Numbered from the stretch's first letter, positions 8,668 through 17,871 are shown. The stretch: DNA of 64,000 nucleotides from Flexistipes sp. (GCF_036172515.1 NZ_JAXKVW010000006.1:1-64000), one strand, 5' to 3'. Made by a program: numbers and translations. Notes: generated from the letters alone by a model not told the origin.

Positions 8668-8783
8668 GTCCATTAGCATTTTTTTCATCCCTAACAATGT
8701 TATCTTTTATTTTTAAAACTAAATGCCGTAGGCAATCAACCTCTTTCAATTTCCTTACCCACCTCAACTACCTCTAACTACCC

Positions 8784-8810
8784 CCGAGCACATAAATTTT
8801 ATGTGCTCGG
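8784..8810. terminator. perfect hairpin at the end of the glycyl-radical gene
   Basis: CCGAGCACATAAA-T-TTTATGTGCTCGG forms a 13-bp perfect stem overlapping the stop codon of the small nrd gene. A hairpin of the same design (GGTCACATAAA..TTTATGTGACC) occurs at 59409-59434, so this is a repeat type. It may also act as a weak terminator or RNA 3'-end stabiliser. Simple-sequence CTAACTACCTC tracts lie on both sides. Confidence 0.55.
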
Positions 8811-9023
8811 TGCTCGGCCTCTAACTACCTCTTTTTTGTAGTCTTGCCTATGGTAAAATTCGTCTTTTTTGCCATCGTTCCAGTTTTCAACCGGTCTGTG
8901 ATATCCGACTATCCTGCTGTATACTTCACACTTAGTACCCTCAGTGTTTTCAATTTCTTTTTCCAGTTCTTTGATACGTAACTCCAGCTCCTTTTTTGTT
9001 CCGTATTTTTTTTCTGCGATCAT
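8799..9023 (-). CDS. glycyl-radical domain peptide of class III ribonucleotide reductase (separate gene)
   Basis: A 74-residue protein with its own AGGAGG site. Residues 1-29 are a charged helix, likely a coiled coil (KKELELRIKELEKEIEN). Residues 32-60 match the C-terminal glycyl-radical tail of NrdD: TKCEVYSRIVGYHRPVENWN, with the radical Gly in RIVGY, then GKKDEFYHR. The upstream NrdD lacks this tail, so the two must act together and the radical is presumably made on this peptide by NrdG. Separate glycyl-radical subunits are known for some class III reductases, but I cannot say how common this layout is. The last dozen residues (KEVVRGRAPST) run into repeat sequence and are probably not conserved. 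Confidence 0.8.
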   Translation of the reverse strand: MIAEKKYGTKKELELRIKELEKEIENTEGTKCEVYSRIVGYHRPVENWNDGKKDEFYHRQDYKKEVVRGRAPST

Positions 9024-9047
9024 GTTGCCTCCTTTTTAATATATTCT

Positions 9048-9072
9048 ACATATTTACCAGTCTTTCAGACTG
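9048..9072. repeat. small hairpin repeat R3
   Basis: ACATATTTACCAGTCTTTCA followed by GACTG is identical over 25 bases to 35861-35885. It contains the inverted pair CAGTC/GACTG. It lies between nrdD and the glycyl-radical gene, next to repeat R2. Confidence 0.7.
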
Positions 9073-9094
9073 ATATTAAGTGTTTATTTATAAA

Positions 9095-9134
9095 TATTGT
9101 ATACACAAGTTTATCGGCTTTCAGCCGATGCTAC
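9095..9134. repeat. small hairpin repeat R2 forming the 3' end of nrdD
   Basis: This copy (inverted relative to 8641 and 11470) holds a hairpin ATCGGCT-TTC-AGCCGAT and TATTGTATACACAA. It spans the nrdD stop codon (9111-9113) and supplies the last seven codons of nrdD. Confidence 0.75.
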
Positions 9135-11159
9135 ATGCATTTGCAATTCTTTAAGCTCTTTCATAAGCTTTTCCTGAGCTTCCTGTCTGCAAAGCGGGCA
9201 GTTTCCGTACTCACCTTTGATATACCCGTGTACCGGGCAGATTGAAAAAGTTGGTGTTATTGTGAAGTAGGGGAGTTTATATCCATTTGAGACTTTTCTG
9301 ATTAGTTCTTTTACAGATGAAGTGTCGTCCACAGATTCACCGACGAATATATGAAAGACTGTTCCCCCGGTATATTTCGTTTGCAATTTCTCCTGATGGT
9401 TCAAAGCCTTGAAAAGATCAAGTTTGCAGTTTACCGGCAGTTGGGTTGAATTAGTATAATAAGGTTTGCTTGTTCCGGCTGTTATAATATCGGGATATTC
9501 TTCTTTGTCTTTTTGGGCTAGTCTGTAACTGGTACCCTCAGCCGGTGTTGCTTCCAGATTGAACAATATATCATCTTCATCCTGAAATTCCTGCATTTTT
9601 TCGTTCATAAAATTCATCACTTTGTCTGTAAATTCCAGTCCCTCATCATGAGTGATATCCACTCCAATAAAATTCATAAGGGCTTCATTCATACCTATAA
9701 TTCCAATTGTGTTAAAATGATTACTCCAGTATTCACCGAATCTTTCTTTTATATTCGAAAGATAATATTTTGCATAAGGATACAAATTTTCCTCGGTCAG
9801 TTTCTCTAATGTTTTTCTTTTTATGTTTAAACTGTTCTTTGCTGTTTCCATAAGTTTTTCAAGATTGCTGAAAAAATCATCTTCACTGTCTGAGGTGTAC
9901 CCAAGTCTAGGTAGGTTGATAGTTACGACTCCTATTGACCCTGTTAATGGATTTGCACCGAAAAGACCCCCGCCTCTTTTTCTAAGCTGCCTGTTATCCA
10001 ACCTCAGCCTGCAGCACATGCTTCTCGCATCTTCAGGATCCATGTCGGAGTTTACAAAATTTGCAAAATAAGGCAGTCCATATTTTCCCGTCATTTTCAT
10101 TAAGTCATCCAGTATTTCTCTGTCCCAGTCGAAGTCTTTGCTTATATTGTATGTTGGAATGGGAAAAGTAAAAATTCTACCTTTGGCGTCTCCTTCTGTC
10201 ATTACTTCGATGAATGCTTTATTAATAAGATCCATTTCGTTTTGAAACTCGCCGTATGTGTTTTCAATAAGTTTTCCGCCGTATACAACACTTTCGTTTT
10301 TCATCATGGATGGCACTTCCAGATCAAAAGTGAGATTTGTGAAAGGGGTCTGAAATCCCACACGGGTTGGAACGTTCAGGTTAAAAATAAATTCCTGGAC
10401 TCCCTGTTTCACCTCCTTGTAAGTTAATTTGTCAAATTTAACATAAGGAGCCAGATATGTGTCGAAGCTTGCCAGAGCCTGAGCTCCTGCTGCTTCTCCC
10501 TGGAGGGTATAGAAAAAGTTTACAATTTGTCCCAATGCACTTCTGAAATGTTTCGGGGGTTTACTTTCCACTTTTCCATGGACGCCCCTGAATCCTTTTA
10601 AAAGCAAATCCCTTAAGTCCCAGCCGCAGCAATATACTGACAGAAGCCCCAAATCGTGTATATGAAAATCACCATTGGTGTGGGCTTCTCTTATTTCCGC
10701 AGGATATACTTTATTCAGCCAATATTTTGCAGTGATGGTGGAGGAGATGAAATTATTTAGCCCCTGAAGTGAAAATGTGGTGTTACTGTTTTCTTTAACT
10801 CTCCAGTCTGCACCTTTTATGTAATTTTCTATTAACTGCTCCATTTCATCAAAAGAGGCTTTCAAGTCGCGTATATCGGAACGCTGCTTTCTATAGAGTA
10901 TATATGCTTTCGCCGTTTTTGCATGGCCTTCTTCAATTAGTATTTTTTCGACTTCATCCTGCAATTCTTCCACAGTTATCACACCGATATCAGCATATTT
11001 TTCATTAACAAATTTAACTGTTTGCAGGGCAAGTTTATTGGCTGTTTTTCTGTCTTCACCACCAACTGCTTTTGCAGCTTTGAAAATGGCATTTGCAATT
11101 CGCTCATAATCAAAAGGAACAACTCTTCCGTCTCTTTTAATTATTTTTTCAAGATTCAT
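9111..11159 (-). CDS. nrdD: anaerobic ribonucleoside-triphosphate reductase, catalytic subunit without glycyl-radical tail
   Basis: A 682-residue class III reductase. An N-terminal ATP-cone (IKRDGRVVPFDYERIANAIF...EVEKILIEEG, about 5-75) provides allosteric control. The catalytic barrel follows, with HIHDLGLLSVYCCGWDL (about 168-184), the Cys-rich SMCCRLRLDNR and a Gly-rich loop near 395. The C-terminal zinc site is CPVHGY...CPLC (about 648-665). The protein ends soon after the zinc site in a helix and VASAESR, so the usual glycyl-radical tail is missing and is found on the next gene. Expression is probably controlled by the cobalamin riboswitch in its leader. The ATG has GAGGGGG upstream. 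Confidence 0.9.
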   Translation of the reverse strand: MNLEKIIKRDGRVVPFDYERIANAIFKAAKAVGGEDRKTANKLALQTVKFVNEKYADIGVITVEELQDEVEKILIEEGHAKTAKAYILYRKQRSDIRDLKASFDEMEQLIENYIKGADWRVKENSNTTFSLQGLNNFISSTITAKYWLNKVYPAEIREAHTNGDFHIHDLGLLSVYCCGWDLRDLLLKGFRGVHGKVESKPPKHFRSALGQIVNFFYTLQGEAAGAQALASFDTYLAPYVKFDKLTYKEVKQGVQEFIFNLNVPTRVGFQTPFTNLTFDLEVPSMMKNESVVYGGKLIENTYGEFQNEMDLINKAFIEVMTEGDAKGRIFTFPIPTYNISKDFDWDREILDDLMKMTGKYGLPYFANFVNSDMDPEDARSMCCRLRLDNRQLRKRGGGLFGANPLTGSIGVVTINLPRLGYTSDSEDDFFSNLEKLMETAKNSLNIKRKTLEKLTEENLYPYAKYYLSNIKERFGEYWSNHFNTIGIIGMNEALMNFIGVDITHDEGLEFTDKVMNFMNEKMQEFQDEDDILFNLEATPAEGTSYRLAQKDKEEYPDIITAGTSKPYYTNSTQLPVNCKLDLFKALNHQEKLQTKYTGGTVFHIFVGESVDDTSSVKELIRKVSNGYKLPYFTITPTFSICPVHGYIKGEYGNCPLCRQEAQEKLMKELKELQMHVASAESR

Positions 11160-11428
11160 GTTTCCCCCTCTGACAATTTTTTCATTTGAGCAACTATTTT
11201 AAAAGATAGGGCAATTACAACAGAAAAGAATTCGGTTTAGCTGCATTTACTCAGGCAGAAACCTTCTGCTTTGCATGGCCCATACTTAGCCGGTATCAGA
11301 CTGATGCTGAAAACAAATGGAAGCTTTAAATCGTAAGACTAAATGAAAAAAAGATTTTAGATATGTTGATAAGAGCAATAATGGAAAATTATTCATTCCA
11401 CCCTCCGTAGATTTTACCGTTATGACGG

Positions 11429-11663
11429 TCAGGTTAGATATCCTGGCTTGCCATCTCTTCTGTCTGCCTGTAGCATCGGCCAAAGGCCGATAAATTTGTG
11501 TACACAATAAGTCAGGCAGACAGAAAACCTACTAACCGGCCTTCCCACCCCGCCCCAAAATTAATTTAGGTAATTTTGGGGCGAGACAGTGGCCAAAAAA
11601 AGCTTTCGTCCGGCTTACAGTTGCGGGGGCAGCACCGGCCTTTCACCGGTTTCCCTAACCTGA
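11429..11663 (-). ncRNA. cobalamin riboswitch upstream of nrdD
   Basis: Read on the minus strand, the conserved core is clear: GGGAAACCGGTGAAAGGCCG, GGTGCTGCCCCCGCAACTG, then CCACTG...GTGGGAAGG around an A/T-rich hairpin, and a B12-box-like AAGCCAGGATATC near the end. Closing helix CAGGTTAG/CTAACCTG joins the two ends (11655-11663 with 11429-11437). A peripheral 13-bp helix (11458-11470 with 11513-11525) encloses a copy of repeat R2. The aptamer lies about 270 bases before the nrdD start. The expression platform is not obvious; a CCGT/ACGG hairpin directly follows the aptamer. Cobalamin would be expected to lower nrdD expression. Confidence 0.9.
11470..11510. repeat. small hairpin repeat R2 inside the riboswitch arm
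   Basis: GTAGCATCGGCCAAAGGCCG then ATAAATTTGTGTACACAATAA matches 9095-9134 (inverted) and 8641-8667. It occupies almost exactly the loop of the 13-bp peripheral riboswitch helix. Confidence 0.75.
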
Positions 11664-11710
11664 TTAAAGAGTACCAAACTTATACTCGCCTTTCAACAAA
11701 AAAGACAAAA

Positions 11711-11739
11711 AAATTTAGAAAACCAATCCCAGCTTTTCA
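11711..11739 (-). promoter_or_regulatory. promoter for the riboswitch-nrdD transcript
   Basis: On the minus strand, TTGAAA (11739-11734), a 17-bp spacer and TAAATT (11716-11711) place a start about 40 bases before the aptamer. The rest of 11740-11960 shows only T/C-rich simple sequence. Confidence 0.5.
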
Positions 11740-11963
11740 ATAATTTTAGGAAATACGGCAAAAATATAGTTTAAGGTTAAATGTTGTGTATGATTACGGG
11801 ATGATTTAAGTTTCACCTGTTTGGATAAACATTTACCATTTTGCAATCCTTCTATTTCCCTATTTCACAATTCACTATCTTCCTACCTTCTTATTTTCTC
11901 GATAAAGCCAATTAAAAAGTTTATCTGTTTTAACGTGTTTTTTGAAGACAGGGTTTTAATATA

Positions 11964-11992
11964 TTGACATAGTTTAAGACATAATATATATG
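11964..11992 (+). promoter_or_regulatory. promoter for rlmH and the following genes
   Basis: TTGACA at 11964-11969 is followed after 15-17 bp by TATATA/TATATG at 11985-11992. The start would lie about 55-60 bases before the rlmH ATG. Confidence 0.5.
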
Positions 11993-12058
11993 TAAGCCCA
12001 CTTGTATACCGGCTTAAGTTTTGTGATTTTAAACAGCCGGAAATATTGGACAGTGTTG

Positions 12059-12523
12059 ATGAAAATTCGTGTAATACTTGCTTCCAAGTTCAGAGATAAA
12101 AGTTATGAAAATATTGTTAACGAGTATATAAAAAGAATTTCTGGTTTTGGAGAAGCGGAGCTCATTGAGTTGCCGGATAACAAAATTGGCAGTTTAGATA
12201 ATGACAGTACTATGTCGGACCGGGGTGTTGAAAAAATCTTAAAACAGGCGGAAAATCATTATCTGATTTCCTTGGATTTTACTGGAAAGCACTTTACCAG
12301 TGAAAATTTTGCTTCGTGGTTCAAGGGACGGATTGAATTACACAGGAAGCTGGCTTTTTTGATAGGGCCGTCAGGGGGATTGTCAAAAAGCTTGACAGAA
12401 AAGTCTAATGAGTTAATTTCCTTATCAAAGCTGACATTTGCCCATAAAATTGCAGCAGTTGTTTTGTTCGAGCAGATTTACAGGGCGATATGTATAAATA
12501 CGAACCATCCATACCATAAGTAG
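12059..12523 (+). CDS. rlmH: 23S rRNA (pseudouridine1915-N3)-methyltransferase RlmH
   Basis: Starting at ATG 12059 gives 154 residues, the normal RlmH length; an in-frame upstream start at 12002 would add 19 unrelated residues. It is a SPOUT-class methyltransferase acting on the 70S ribosome. Visible are the N-terminal MKIRVILASKF, the SAM-knot LAFLIGPSGGLS (about 103-114), the helix LISLSKLTFAHKIAAVVLFEQIYRAI and the C-terminal NHPYHK, which matches the family's PYH ending. dksA-like follows after 10 bases. Confidence 0.9.
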   Translation: MKIRVILASKFRDKSYENIVNEYIKRISGFGEAELIELPDNKIGSLDNDSTMSDRGVEKILKQAENHYLISLDFTGKHFTSENFASWFKGRIELHRKLAFLIGPSGGLSKSLTEKSNELISLSKLTFAHKIAAVVLFEQIYRAICINTNHPYHK

Positions 12524-12533
12524 GAGGACTTTT

Positions 12534-12896
12534 ATGGAAGACGCAAAACTCCAGTACTTTAAAACGAAACTGCAGGAGCTGCGCAAGCAACTACTGGAAG
12601 ATTTAAAAAACAGATATGATGAAGCAATAAATATAGGCAAGGATTCAGGTAAAGATTCTGCTGACGAAGCTTACAATATCTACAGCAGAAATTTGATGCT
12701 TGGCAGAGTGGAAACGGATGCGCTGAAACTCAGACTGGTAGAACAGGCTATAAGCAGAATCAAAGACGGCAGCTACGGTGTGTGCCTGGAGTGCGGTGAA
12801 GATATTGAAGAAAAAAGGCTGGAATATGTTCCTTTTGCCAGATACTGCACTGAGTGTAAAAGCGAGCTTGAAAAAAAAGGTGTAATTAAAATGTAA
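12534..12896 (+). CDS. DksA/TraR C4-type zinc finger protein
   Basis: A 120-residue protein. The N-terminal coiled-coil (LQYFKTKLQELRKQLLEDLKN) reaches into the RNA polymerase secondary channel in the family. The middle KDSADEAYNIYSRNLMLGRVETDALKLRLVEQAISRI resembles the DksA/TraR linker, and the C4 zinc finger is CLEC...CTEC (about 83-109). It is shorter than E. coli DksA (151 residues), nearer to general stress-type homologues. The coiled-coil-tip acidic pair is not clearly visible, so DksA-like ppGpp activity is not certain. AGGAGG precedes the ATG, and it sits in a tight rlmH-dksA-gpmI-comF run. Confidence 0.85.
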   Translation: MEDAKLQYFKTKLQELRKQLLEDLKNRYDEAINIGKDSGKDSADEAYNIYSRNLMLGRVETDALKLRLVEQAISRIKDGSYGVCLECGEDIEEKRLEYVPFARYCTECKSELEKKGVIKM

Positions 12897-12933
12897 CCTT
12901 AATCCTTATTTATAATACAAAGGAAGGTTCTTT

Positions 12934-14463
12934 ATGACCGGAAAGAAGAAATTGATTCTTTTAATATTGGATGGTTGGGGGTTCCGGGAGAGTAAAGATC
13001 ATAACGCTGTACAACTGAGCAACCCCGTTAACTTTAACAGACTTTGGAATAATGAGCCGCATATGCTGCTAAATGCCAGTGAAGAATATGTCGGACTGCC
13101 GTCCGGGCAGATGGGTAATTCTGAAGTCGGGCATATGAACATCGGTGCAGGCAGAGTTGTTTATCAGGATTTTCTCAGGATAAACAAAGCAATTGATTCC
13201 GGGAAAATTTTAGAAAATGATAATATCTCCTCCTTTTTTGCCAAAACCAGGAATTCCGGCGGGACACTTCATTTTTTCGGTCTTGTCAGTGACGGAGGGG
13301 TACACAGTCACATAAATCATCTCAAAGGACTTGTTAAAGCTGCAAAAGATTCAGGCATAGAGAGAGTCTGTATTCATGCTTTTATGGATGGGCGGGATAC
13401 ACCTCCGAAAAGCGGTATAAATTATATAAAAGAGCTGGATGAATATCTGAGTATAAACGGTTACGGAAAAATTGCCACTATTTCCGGACGTTATTATGCG
13501 ATGGACCGGGATAAGCGGTGGGACAGAATAGAGAAAGCCTATAATGCAATTGTAAGAGGAAAAGGCAGGATAGCTGACTCTCCTGAAAAAGCAGTAAAGT
13601 ATGCTTATGAGGTCGGAGAAACGGATGAGTTTATCACCCCAACTGTTATCGATGACGATTTTGTCAGAATGGAAAAGGGTGATGGTATATTTTTCTTTAA
13701 TTTTAGAGCTGACAGAGCAAGACAGCTTACGACAGTATTTACCGATAAGAATTTTAATCAGTTTAAAACAGAGCCCGTAAATCCTTATTATATGACAATG
13801 ACCAGTTATGACAAAACTTTTGATGTTCCTGTGGCTTTTCCGCCATTGTCTCTGGAAAATATTTTCGGTGAAGTGTTGAGTGTAAACAAATTTACCCAGA
13901 TGAGAATTGCCGAAACGGAAAAATATGCCCATGTAACCTTCTTTTTTAACGGCGGCAGAGAAGTTGAGTTTAAGGGAGAGATACGTGAGCTTATACCTTC
14001 TCCCAGAGAAGTGGCCACTTATGATGAAAAACCGGAAATGAGCGTTAAGGAAGTTTGTGACAGGTTTGAGGAAAGATTTTTAAGCAAGGATATAGATTTT
14101 ACCGTAATGAATTTTGCAAATCCTGATATGGTGGGACATACCGGTGTTGAAGAAGCTGCGGTCAAAGCATGTAAAGCTGTTGATGAGCAGCTGGGCAGAG
14201 TTGTTAAGATTGCCCGCGATACCGATTCAGTACTTGTTGTAACAGCGGACCACGGCAACAGTGAGCGTATGTGGGATGAGGAAAATAACCAGCCTCATAC
14301 TGCCCATACTCTTAACAGGGTTCCCTTTATTATTTTTAATTATGATTGCAAACTCCGCTCATCATCTGATGCTAAACTGGCAGATATTGCACCGACTCTG
14401 CTGGATATTTTAAAAATAAAAAAACCGAAAGAAATGACTGGTGAATCGCTGCTTGTTAAATGA
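12934..14463 (+). CDS. gpmI: 2,3-bisphosphoglycerate-independent phosphoglycerate mutase
   Basis: A 509-residue Mn-dependent glycolytic enzyme (3-phosphoglycerate to 2-phosphoglycerate). The N-terminal metal Asp is in LLILDGWGFRE and the catalytic Ser in QMGNSEVGHMNIGAGR (about 62-77). HAFMDGRDTPP (about 146-156), GRYYAMDRDKRWDR (about 187-200) and the C-terminal metal site VTADHGNSERMWD near 436-448 are present. Length and motif order are normal. The start of comF overlaps its end by 23 bases. gap and pgk lie downstream, giving a glycolysis/gluconeogenesis cluster. Confidence 0.95.
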   Translation: MTGKKKLILLILDGWGFRESKDHNAVQLSNPVNFNRLWNNEPHMLLNASEEYVGLPSGQMGNSEVGHMNIGAGRVVYQDFLRINKAIDSGKILENDNISSFFAKTRNSGGTLHFFGLVSDGGVHSHINHLKGLVKAAKDSGIERVCIHAFMDGRDTPPKSGINYIKELDEYLSINGYGKIATISGRYYAMDRDKRWDRIEKAYNAIVRGKGRIADSPEKAVKYAYEVGETDEFITPTVIDDDFVRMEKGDGIFFFNFRADRARQLTTVFTDKNFNQFKTEPVNPYYMTMTSYDKTFDVPVAFPPLSLENIFGEVLSVNKFTQMRIAETEKYAHVTFFFNGGREVEFKGEIRELIPSPREVATYDEKPEMSVKEVCDRFEERFLSKDIDFTVMNFANPDMVGHTGVEEAAVKACKAVDEQLGRVVKIARDTDSVLVVTADHGNSERMWDEENNQPHTAHTLNRVPFIIFNYDCKLRSSSDAKLADIAPTLLDILKIKKPKEMTGESLLVK

Positions 14464-15121
14464 AATTTTTTATTCAGAATGTGCCGGCTGCAGTACAACA
14501 ATTGAGCCTGGAAAATATCTTTGCAGGCAGTGTCTTGGAACTCTCCCCTTTGTAGCGGAAAGATGTGAATCATGCGGCTATCCCCTCGAGATTTCCGCCT
14601 CGTACTGCAGAAACTGCAGTTCAAATAAATTTTTTGATTATCTGTTTATCCCTTTCTGGTATAAAGGCGAGGTTAAAGAGGCGCTTAAGAATCTGAAATT
14701 CAGATATGGTTTCAGGGAGATAAGTTTTTTTAAATATCTTACCGGTCTTACAGAATGCCGTGCCGGCGATTATGACTTTATAACGCCGGTTCCCTCACAT
14801 TTCCTGAGAAAATTCAGGCGGTTCTGCCACCCTGCTGATATCATTGCATCAACTATTGCTGAAAGATATGACAAGAAAAAGGTGGAAATTTTAAAAAGAA
14901 GAAAGTATACAAAATATCAGTGGCAGCTGAAAAAGAATATGCGTCACGTAAATGTCAAAAAAGCGTTTGAACTCAGAGAAGAAGTAAAAGATTCAAAAAT
15001 TTTGCTTGTTGATGATATAATGACGACAGGAAACACTTTAAATGAATGTGCAAAACTGCTAAAAAGCAATGGAGCTTTCGGAGTGGATTGCTTGGTTTTA
15101 TCGAAGGGTGTTTTTATTTAA
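14441..15121 (+). CDS. ComF-family phosphoribosyltransferase-like protein
   Basis: A 226-residue protein starting at GTG 14441 inside the end of gpmI (23-base overlap); a TTG at 14453 is an alternative. The N-terminus has four paired cysteines (CAGC, CRQC, CESC, CRNC), a double zinc ribbon. The C-terminal half is a type I phosphoribosyltransferase domain with the PRPP-binding motif ILLVDDIMTTGNTLNE (about 187-202). ComF homologues are needed for DNA uptake in competent bacteria and occur widely outside them, where the role is unclear. No competence machinery is visible nearby. Confidence 0.85.
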   Translation: MNRCLLNEIFYSECAGCSTTIEPGKYLCRQCLGTLPFVAERCESCGYPLEISASYCRNCSSNKFFDYLFIPFWYKGEVKEALKNLKFRYGFREISFFKYLTGLTECRAGDYDFITPVPSHFLRKFRRFCHPADIIASTIAERYDKKKVEILKRRKYTKYQWQLKKNMRHVNVKKAFELREEVKDSKILLVDDIMTTGNTLNECAKLLKSNGAFGVDCLVLSKGVFI

Positions 15122-15184
15122 CAAAATGTTCATGCAGTTAAAGGTTTAGCTGCTTTGACAGATAAGTTTATAAAAATCAATTAG

Positions 15185-16201
<1,017 letters not shown>

Positions 16202-16252
16202 AATATTTAGAAGCACCTGAGGTAGTTAGAGGTATTTGAAGTAGTTGAGATT

Positions 16253-16291
16253 CCCCTGTTAAATGCCTGTAAAGGCAGCATTTAACAGGGG
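16253..16291. repeat. perfect 14-bp hairpin between gap and pgk
   Basis: CCCCTGTTAAATGC pairs exactly with GCATTTAACAGGGG around an 11-base loop. The same stem (CCCTGTTAAATGCC...ATTTAACAGGG) is the core hairpin of the MITE-like repeats at 2444 and 53230, so this is a short derivative of that family. It is followed by GATTAAAAG, not a convincing T-run. TAGTTAGAGGT-type simple sequence precedes it. Confidence 0.7.
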
Positions 16292-16415
16292 ATTAAAAGT
16301 GCAGACCGTGCACTCAAATTAATTATTTTACTATTTTACCAATTCACCACTTCTCTACTTTACATTTTACTGCCTCACTGTATTAATTAATGTTTTGACA
16401 TATGGAGGTTTGATA

Positions 16416-17594
16416 ATGCTTGAAGGTGTGAAATTTATAAATGAAATAAACTTAAAATCTAAAAAAGTTTTTATTCGTGTTGATTTTAACGTTCCTGTTA
16501 AAAACGGTGTTATTCAGGATGCCACAAGAATAGACGAAGCTATGGAAACAATTTCATATGCCAAAAATGAAGGGGCAAAGGTTATGCTGGCTTCTCATAT
16601 GGGAAGACCAAAAGGGAGTGTTAAACCTGAATTATCACTAAAGCCTGTCGCAGAGTATATTACCGGTAGATATTTTTACACTTATTTCGCAGAGGATTGC
16701 ATAGGTGAAAGTGTAGAGAAAAATGTTAATAACATGGAAGATGGTGAAGTGCTTCTTTTGGAAAATCTTCGCTTTCACCCGGAAGAAAAGGCCAATGACC
16801 CTGATTTTGCAGCGAAATTGTGTGAATTTTGCGACGTTTATATCAACGATGCATTCGGGTCAAGTCACAGAGCTCACTCATCGGTGGACGGACTGCCCAG
16901 AAAATGCAGTGAAAAAGCTGCCGGTTTTTTAATGAAAAGAGAGCTTGAATATTTTGATATGCTTGTTAATAACCCTGAAAGACCTTTTTATGCTGTCTTG
17001 GGCGGAGCTAAAGCCAGTGATAAGATTGGTGTTATCGAATCGCTTATGGACAAGGTTGATAAGATTCTAATAGGCGGCGCAATGGCTTATACCTTTTTAA
17101 ATGTACTTGGTGTAAAAACTGGGAAGTCACTGGTGGAAAATGGTCTTTTTGATACAGTGGAGAAAATCATCAGGAAGGCAGATAATAAGAATATGAAGAT
17201 AGTCCTTCCTGTGGATCATATTTGTTCCACGGAATTCAACGGCAAGCCTGAATATGTTGATGAAAGAGATATTCCGGATAATCTTATGGGGCTGGATATA
17301 GGTAATAAAACCGCTGAGCTTTATAAAAAGGAATTGAGTGATGCGAAAATAGTTATGTGGAACGGCCCGATGGGTGTCTTTGAATCAAAAGATTTTTGTA
17401 AAGGGACATTCGATATTGCTGAGTATTTAGGCTCATTGGGTGCTGTTACTGTTGTGGGTGGTGGAGATTCTGTAAGTGCTGTTAAAAAAGCCGGAGTGAG
17501 CGGCAGTATAAATCATATATCCACAGGCGGAGGAGCTTCACTTGAGCTGCTGGAGAAGGGGACACTGGCAGGGATTGAAGCACTGAAAACGTGA
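16416..17594 (+). CDS. pgk: phosphoglycerate kinase
   Basis: Starting at ATG 16416, 7 bases after TGGAGG, gives 392 residues, normal for PGK. An in-frame TTG at 16395 is unlikely. Motifs are VFIRVDFNVPVKNG (about 19-32), ASHMGRPKG (substrate site, about 56-64), LLLENLRFHPEEKAND, DAFGSSHRAHSS, AVLGGAKASDKIGVIESL and the C-terminal nucleotide-binding VVGGGDSVSAVKKAG and STGGGASLELLEKG. It transfers phosphate between 1,3-bisphosphoglycerate and ADP. Confidence 0.95.
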   Translation: MLEGVKFINEINLKSKKVFIRVDFNVPVKNGVIQDATRIDEAMETISYAKNEGAKVMLASHMGRPKGSVKPELSLKPVAEYITGRYFYTYFAEDCIGESVEKNVNNMEDGEVLLLENLRFHPEEKANDPDFAAKLCEFCDVYINDAFGSSHRAHSSVDGLPRKCSEKAAGFLMKRELEYFDMLVNNPERPFYAVLGGAKASDKIGVIESLMDKVDKILIGGAMAYTFLNVLGVKTGKSLVENGLFDTVEKIIRKADNKNMKIVLPVDHICSTEFNGKPEYVDERDIPDNLMGLDIGNKTAELYKKELSDAKIVMWNGPMGVFESKDFCKGTFDIAEYLGSLGAVTVVGGGDSVSAVKKAGVSGSINHISTGGGASLELLEKGTLAGIEALKT

Positions 17595-17596
17595 TG

Positions 17597-17760
17597 ATGG
17601 TGAGATAGTGAGGTAGTGAAGTGGTGTATTAGTATATTGGTTTAGTTGTGTATTAGTTTAGTGGGCATTCAACATTGAACATAACCCATTACGCATCACG
17701 CATTACCCATTACCCATTACCCATCACTCCTCACGCATTACGGTTTTACGGCATCACAGC
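17597..17760. repeat. simple-sequence tract between pgk and ileS
   Basis: It begins with G/T-rich GTGAGATAGTGAGGTAGTGA and passes into reiterated C/A-rich CATTACCCATTACCCATTAC and CATCACGCATTACG blocks. Similar CCATCACGCATCACGG sequence occurs at 26532-26548. It is non-coding. No T-box specifier or antiterminator is seen before ileS. Confidence 0.7.
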
Positions 17761-17871
17761 TTTTAAATGCGTAATTTCAGGAGCTGTCCAAACTATTTTG
17801 GTACTTGATTATTGCCCTGTTTAGTGATAAAAGTCACACTTTAAAAGATTCTTGTTATAAAAGGAGTAATC

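Noticed and set aside
8799-9023. A simple frameshift artefact splitting nrdD
   Set aside because: The small gene has its own strong ribosome binding site and a new N-terminal helix, and the spacer contains repeats and stops rather than a single-base slip.
9095-9134. NrdR boxes in the TTGTGTATACAA sequences around the nrd genes
   Set aside because: The palindrome resembles part of an NrdR box but always occurs as part of repeat R2, including after the gene and inside the riboswitch, so it is better explained as repeat sequence. A binding test would be needed to revive it.
11286-11507. 73-codon minus-strand ORF in the nrdD leader
   Set aside because: It overlaps the riboswitch 3' half and a dispersed repeat, and its sequence is explained by them.
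13351-13932. 193-codon minus-strand ORF opposite gpmI
   Set aside because: It lies wholly inside the conserved gpmI coding sequence; its composition is that of an antisense shadow.
17595-17871. T-box leader upstream of ileS
   Set aside because: No T-box sequence, specifier loop or terminator/antiterminator pair was found; the region is simple-sequence DNA.
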